Source: VAZQ01 sp963841105
GTDB lineage: Bacteria > Pseudomonadota > Alphaproteobacteria > Rhizobiales > Xanthobacteraceae
Direction of reading: 5' to 3'
Length of the DNA: 64,000 nt
Assembly: GCA_963841105.1 (NCBI GenBank)
Contig: CAWJCB010000001.1
Span: 558,001 to 622,000 of the forward strand
The position numbers and the translations under genes are program-made. How positions within the stretch are numbered: position 1 is the first letter of the stretch; every line of letters starts with the position of its first letter. The notes beneath the pieces were generated by a model that saw only the letters and a list, made by a program, of their open reading frames with translations, did no database searches and was not told where the DNA came from. This document shows, piece after piece, positions 60,758 to 64,000 of this stretch.

Positions 60758-60986
60758 GGGAACATTCCTCCTTGGGGCGCAATTGGTCTTATTGAGACGA
60801 ATGTTAATGCACTCCGATGATTACACAATGGGGCAGCGCACTTTAGCGCTCGACGGCTAATCCGCTGCTAATCCGCCCTTGCATTGACGGATGACCTCGG
60901 CATCCCTAATTTCCGCCGCGATTTTGGGGGACTCCAACAGGCTGCTCCCCGGCCGAAGAATAGAATTGAAGAACAGAGTTGATGCC

Positions 60987-61112
60987 ATGAAAGTTCGCAA
61001 CTCATTGAAGTCCTTGCGCGGCCGCCACCGCAGCAACCGGTTGGTGCGGCGTAAGGGACGCGTTTACGTGATCAACAAGGTCCAGCGCCGGTTCAAGGCG
61101 CGACAGGGCTGA
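60987..61112 (+). CDS. rpmJ: 50S ribosomal protein L36 (41-residue, zinc-free form)
   Basis: 41 residues: MKVRNSLKSLRGRHRSNRLV, RRKGRVYVINKVQRRFKARQ. This is the longer L36 type without the four zinc-ligand Cys/His positions of E. coli L36, the form usual in alphaproteobacteria. It is very basic and binds 23S rRNA in the large subunit. The N-terminal start is fixed by family identity. It stands before a TPR protein and convergent to pyruvate kinase, a conserved grouping in Bradyrhizobium-type genomes. Confidence 0.95.
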   Translation: MKVRNSLKSLRGRHRSNRLVRRKGRVYVINKVQRRFKARQG

Positions 61113-61246
61113 GCCCCAACGCCGGGCAATTGACTAAACCGCCGGGTGATACGCGAGGAGAAGCCAAAAAAGGTCGGAACCGCACGCCGGGAGCGCGCAT
61201 TGCGTCCGAAACAATTATTATGTGCCTTGGTTGTTCGAGGTCGCCT

Positions 61247-61870
61247 ATGAGAGGTCTCGTTGCAGGCGCGGCGGTGATCGGAGCTTTCCTTGCGGTGGCG
61301 CCTTCGGCGCTTGCGCAAGGTTCGGATTCCAAACCGCTCAAGCCCTTGGAGCCCCCGAGCGCGTTGCTGCGTCCTCAGCGTGGCGACAGGACACAAAATC
61401 TCGATCGCCTTTTCCAGGCCCTCAAGGCTGCGCCCGACGATGAAAGCGCGAAATACGTCGAAAACCGCATCTGGGCGATTTGGCTGGCCTCGCCGAGCGA
61501 TACCGCGAACCTGTTGATGACCCGGGCCAAGACCGCCACGGATGCGGAGGACTATGATCTCGCGATCAAGCTTCTCAACGCCGTCATCGATATCAAACCG
61601 GACTTCGTTGAGGCCTGGAACCGCCGGGCCACCGTATATTTCGCCAAGAAAGACTACGGGCGCGCGCTTTCCGACATCCACGAAGTGCTTGCGCGCGAGC
61701 CGCGCCATTTCGGGGCGCTCTCGGGACTGGGCATCATTCTGGAAGAGCTCGGCGACGACAGGCACGCGCTCGACGCCTTTCGCCGCGCGTTGGCCGTCCA
61801 TCCCCACCTTGAGCGCATTCCTGACCTCGTGAAGAAGCTCGCGGACAAGGTGGATGGCCGCGACATCTGA
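61247..61870 (+). CDS. Exported TPR-repeat protein
   Basis: 207 residues from ATG 61247, six bases after GAGG; an ATG at 61220 is weaker. Signal peptide (MRGLVAGAAVIGAFLAVAPS to ALAQG), a Pro-rich linker, then an N-terminal helical pair and three TPR-like repeats: AEDYDLAIKLLNAVIDIKPD, FVEAWNRRATVYFAKKDYGR, HFGALSGLGIILEELGDD. TPRs mediate protein contacts, so a periplasmic assembly role is inferred. It ends 72 bp before the convergent pyruvate kinase stop. Confidence 0.88.
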   Translation: MRGLVAGAAVIGAFLAVAPSALAQGSDSKPLKPLEPPSALLRPQRGDRTQNLDRLFQALKAAPDDESAKYVENRIWAIWLASPSDTANLLMTRAKTATDAEDYDLAIKLLNAVIDIKPDFVEAWNRRATVYFAKKDYGRALSDIHEVLAREPRHFGALSGLGIILEELGDDRHALDAFRRALAVHPHLERIPDLVKKLADKVDGRDI

Positions 61871-61893
61871 GATTCAGGAATCAGTGGTCAGAA

Positions 61894-61929
61894 ATCAGTA
61901 ATCAGAACAGGTGAGTTCTGATTACTGAT
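61894..61929. terminator. Perfect 15-bp hairpin between convergent genes
   Basis: ATCAGTAATCAGAAC and GTTCTGATTACTGAT surround AGGTGA. The right side continues as tandem GATTACT units to about 61950. It lies between the TPR gene and pyk stops and likely ends transcription from both sides. Confidence 0.65.
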
Positions 61930-61942
61930 TACTGATTACTGA

Positions 61943-63366
61943 CTACTGATTTCCCACGAATGCGATGCGCAGCATATTGGTTGCGCCGGGGGTGCCGAGC
62001 GGAACGCCGGCGACGATGATCACGCGCTGACCCGTCTTCGCGAATGCGTCCCTGAAGGCGAGGCGGCACGCGCGCTCGACCATGTCGTCGAGATCATGGG
62101 CGTCTTCGGCAAAAATCGAGTGGACGCCCCAAGCGAGCGCCAGGCGGCGACAGGTCGAGAGCTTGGGCGAGATCGCGACAATAGGGGATTTCGGCCGCTC
62201 GCGGGCGACGCGCAGCGCGGTGGCCCCGGAGCTGGTCCAGCAAATCACCGCGGACAGGTCGAGCGTCTCAGCGATCTGCCGCGCCGCCGCTGCAATGGCG
62301 TCGTGGCCGGTCGCCTCCGGGTCGGTGCGCTGCGCATCGAGGATGCTGCTATAGAGCGGGTCTCTTTCGACCTCTTCGGCGATGCGGTTCATGGTGGCCA
62401 CAGCCTCGGCAGGAAACTGTCCGGCTGCGGAACTCGGCGGACAGCATGACCGCATCCGCGCCTTCGAAGATTGCGGTGGCGACGTCCGACACTTCCGCCC
62501 GCGTGGGAACGGGACTGCTGATCATCAATTCGAGCATTTGGGTTGCGACGACCACCGGCTTGCCGGCGGAACGCGCAGCGCGGGTCATCTGCTTCTGCGC
62601 GCCCGGCACCTTTTCCAGCGGCATCTCCACGCCGAGATCGCCCCGCGCAACCATGAGCGAGTCGGCGACATCGATGATGTCGGCCAATCGATGCACCGCC
62701 TGCGGTTTCTCGATCTTCGCCATCACGCCAGCCCGGCCGCGGGTGATCTTCTTTGCCTCGGCAATGTCCTCCGGCCGCTGGATGAACGACAACGCGACCC
62801 AATCGATATCGGTCGCCAGCGCCGCCTCAAGTATCCGAGCGATCCTTATCCGCAAGCGCCGAGAACGGAATTGTCGTGTCGGGAAGGCTCACGCCCTTGC
62901 GATCCGAGAGCTTCCCGCCAACCTCGACACGCGTCGTGATGCGCCCGTCCTCCACCGCGGTGGCAAGGAGCCAAATCTTGCCGTCGTCGAGCAGAAGCGT
63001 GTGCCCCGGCTCGATCGCGCGGAAGATTTCCGGATGCGGCAATTGCACCCGCGCGGGGTCGCCCGGCGCCGGATCGGCGTCGAACGTGAACGTTCCACCC
63101 TTAATCAAGCTTACGGCGTTGTTGGTGAAGCTGCCGACGCGGAGCTTTGGACCCTGCAGATCGACGAGAATGCCGATCGGCCTGTCGTGCTCGGTTTCAA
63201 CCGCCCGAATCGAAGTGACAAGCTCCCGCATGCGATCATGCGAGGTGTAACTCATGTTGATGCGGAAGACATCCGCGCCAGCAGCAAAGAGATTCGCGAT
63301 GACGCTTCGGTCTGAGGAGGCGGGACCGAGAGTAGCGACAATCTTCGTCCGGCGTAGGCGCCGCAT
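61943..63366 (-). CDS. pyk: Pyruvate kinase, two frameshifts
   Basis: It converts phosphoenolpyruvate and ADP to pyruvate and ATP. The pieces follow each other in order: TKIVATLGPASSDRSV, RINMSYTSHDRM and DLQGPKLRVG (N-terminal); then DWVALSFIQRPEDI, GVMAKIEKPQAV with the catalytic Lys, VARGDLGVEMPLEKV and PVVVATQMLELMI; then SAAGQFPAEAVATMNRIAEE and the C-terminal domain ending GATNMLRIAFVGN. Two single-base insertions (near 62829-62834, in GATACTTGAG, and near 62431-62432, in GAGTTCCGC) break it. Removing them yields about 473 residues, the normal length. All active-site segments are intact, so assembly error is a serious possibility. The start overlaps the DUF1036 stop. Confidence 0.9.
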
Positions 63367-63917
63367 CAGTTTCGGCTTCGGGCCGCCGGAGGCGGCGTCC
63401 CCGGTTTGCCAGCGGCGGGCGGCGTCGGCAGCATAGGAACGCGCGATTGCAGCGCCTGCATCGGAGCCTGGTCAGCGGATTCCGTCAACTGGACCGTCCA
63501 CGAGGGTTGATCGCCCGTATCGACCTCGAAGAAGCCGGTTCGATCATAACCGCGGGCGAGGCAGTCCTCGGTGCCGCGAATAGTGAACTCCTTCTCCCGC
63601 GTGCACATGAACGCCTGTCCCGACCATTCGCCCCCGCGATCGTAGTCAACCGCGTAGATGTAATAGAACCGCGCCACGAGTGAGCCGCGCAGAACGGTTT
63701 CGCAGCTTCGCGCTGCGACGTTCCACCATCCTTCCGTCGTCCAGCCGTCGTTCTCCTTATAGCCCACCGCAATGCCAACCCGGTTGCTGGTGTTGTTGCA
63801 GAGGCGAAAATCAGCCTTGGCGGCGTCAGCCATCGACGCAACGAACAGCAGGGGCAGGAAGGCGCTGCTCACCGCGCGAAGCATGGCGGCGAGCCACCTA
63901 GGCCGGTAAATCGTCAT
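63366..63917 (-). CDS. DUF1036 exported protein next to pyk
   Basis: 183 residues from ATG 63917 (MTIYRPRWLAAMLRAVSSAF); the frame is open to 63971. Signal peptide to ADAAKA, then the DUF1036 domain: FRLCNNTSNRVGIAVGYKEN, WTTEGWWNVAARSCETVLRG, RFYYIYAVDYDRGGEW, FTIRGTEDCLARGYDRTGFF, with four cysteines that could form disulfides. A Pro-rich tail ends the protein. It overlaps the pyk start, a gene pair found in many Hyphomicrobiales. Function unknown. Confidence 0.9.
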   Translation of the reverse strand: MTIYRPRWLAAMLRAVSSAFLPLLFVASMADAAKADFRLCNNTSNRVGIAVGYKENDGWTTEGWWNVAARSCETVLRGSLVARFYYIYAVDYDRGGEWSGQAFMCTREKEFTIRGTEDCLARGYDRTGFFEVDTGDQPSWTVQLTESADQAPMQALQSRVPMLPTPPAAGKPGTPPPAARSRN

Positions 63918-64000
63918 CTCGCATTCCGATGCTTCATGACGCAGGTCCCAAAGGAGCCCGAGGCAGATCAAGTCAGCCTGAGACTTAAAATCGAAAAATG

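Noticed and set aside
1..64000. CRISPR array, tRNA or rRNA genes
   Set aside because: No regularly spaced repeats, no cloverleaf-like sequence and no rRNA segment could be recognised by eye; a tRNA scan would settle it.

Overview
The window is a 64 kb piece of a GC-rich alphaproteobacterial chromosome, most likely from the order Hyphomicrobiales and resembling Bradyrhizobium/Rhodopseudomonas. This is an inference from several signs: three Bug-type (tripartite tricarboxylate transporter) binding proteins, a two-subunit NAD-linked formate dehydrogenase with a NuoE-NuoF fusion, a cysteine-free 41-residue L36 next to a TPR protein, pyruvate kinase and a DUF1036 protein, and many GC-rich palindromic intergenic repeats.

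Layout. 1-5 kb: end of a YXWGXW-type secreted protein, decayed fragments (FdhA tail, VapC, an antitoxin, two ABC-binding-protein relics), an NmrA-like reductase, a cupin and a Bug protein. 5.8-9.8 kb: accessory patch with a tyrosine recombinase, a GAF histidine kinase, an IS91-type relic and a NYN-domain relic, bracketed by two identical 47-bp direct repeats. 9.9-23.7 kb: an oxalate-to-formate module on the minus strand, namely OxlT-type antiporter, GntR/FCD regulator, oxalyl-CoA decarboxylase, formyl-CoA transferase, a 10-formyl-THF hydrolase-like protein, formate-THF ligase and formate dehydrogenase. 24-26 kb: an FAH-family hydrolase and a secreted protein. 26.3-29.5 kb: a Rieske oxygenase system. 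29.7-37.8 kb: divergent ABC importer, SDR, IclR regulator, NicC-like flavin monooxygenase and a molybdenum hydroxylase, which together look like a catabolic set for an N-heteroaromatic acid. 38-44 kb: OsmC-like protein, membrane protein, two Bug proteins and MutS. 44.5-45.6 kb: a broken IS630-type transposase.

The most interesting region is 46.2-53.4 kb. A Fe(II)/2-oxoglutarate oxygenase resembling Rv0097/ScoE overlaps by 4 nt a thioesterase-fold protein resembling Rv0098 (FcoT)/ScoD. These two families make isonitriles in mycobacterial and Streptomyces isonitrile lipopeptide pathways. Here they are followed by a carboxyl-methyltransferase-type enzyme, an SDR and a Cu+-type P1B ATPase preceded by a CsoR-like palindrome, and they are divergent from a DUF2156 protein. 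The NRPS, acyl-ACP ligase and carrier protein of the known pathways are absent, so this may be a short isonitrile pathway tied to copper.

54-64 kb holds a membrane spermidine-synthase-like protein, a TRAP transporter and the rpmJ/TPR/pyk/DUF1036 group.

A technical caution: nine single-base frameshifts lie in seven otherwise well-conserved genes (fdhA twice, pyk twice, VOC, gntR, a secreted protein and the 2Fe-2S subunit, with the NYN and VapC relics showing the same sign), and every one is best explained by one EXTRA base. The broken IS630 instead shows missing bases. Insertion-biased assembly error is a strong alternative to true pseudogenisation.
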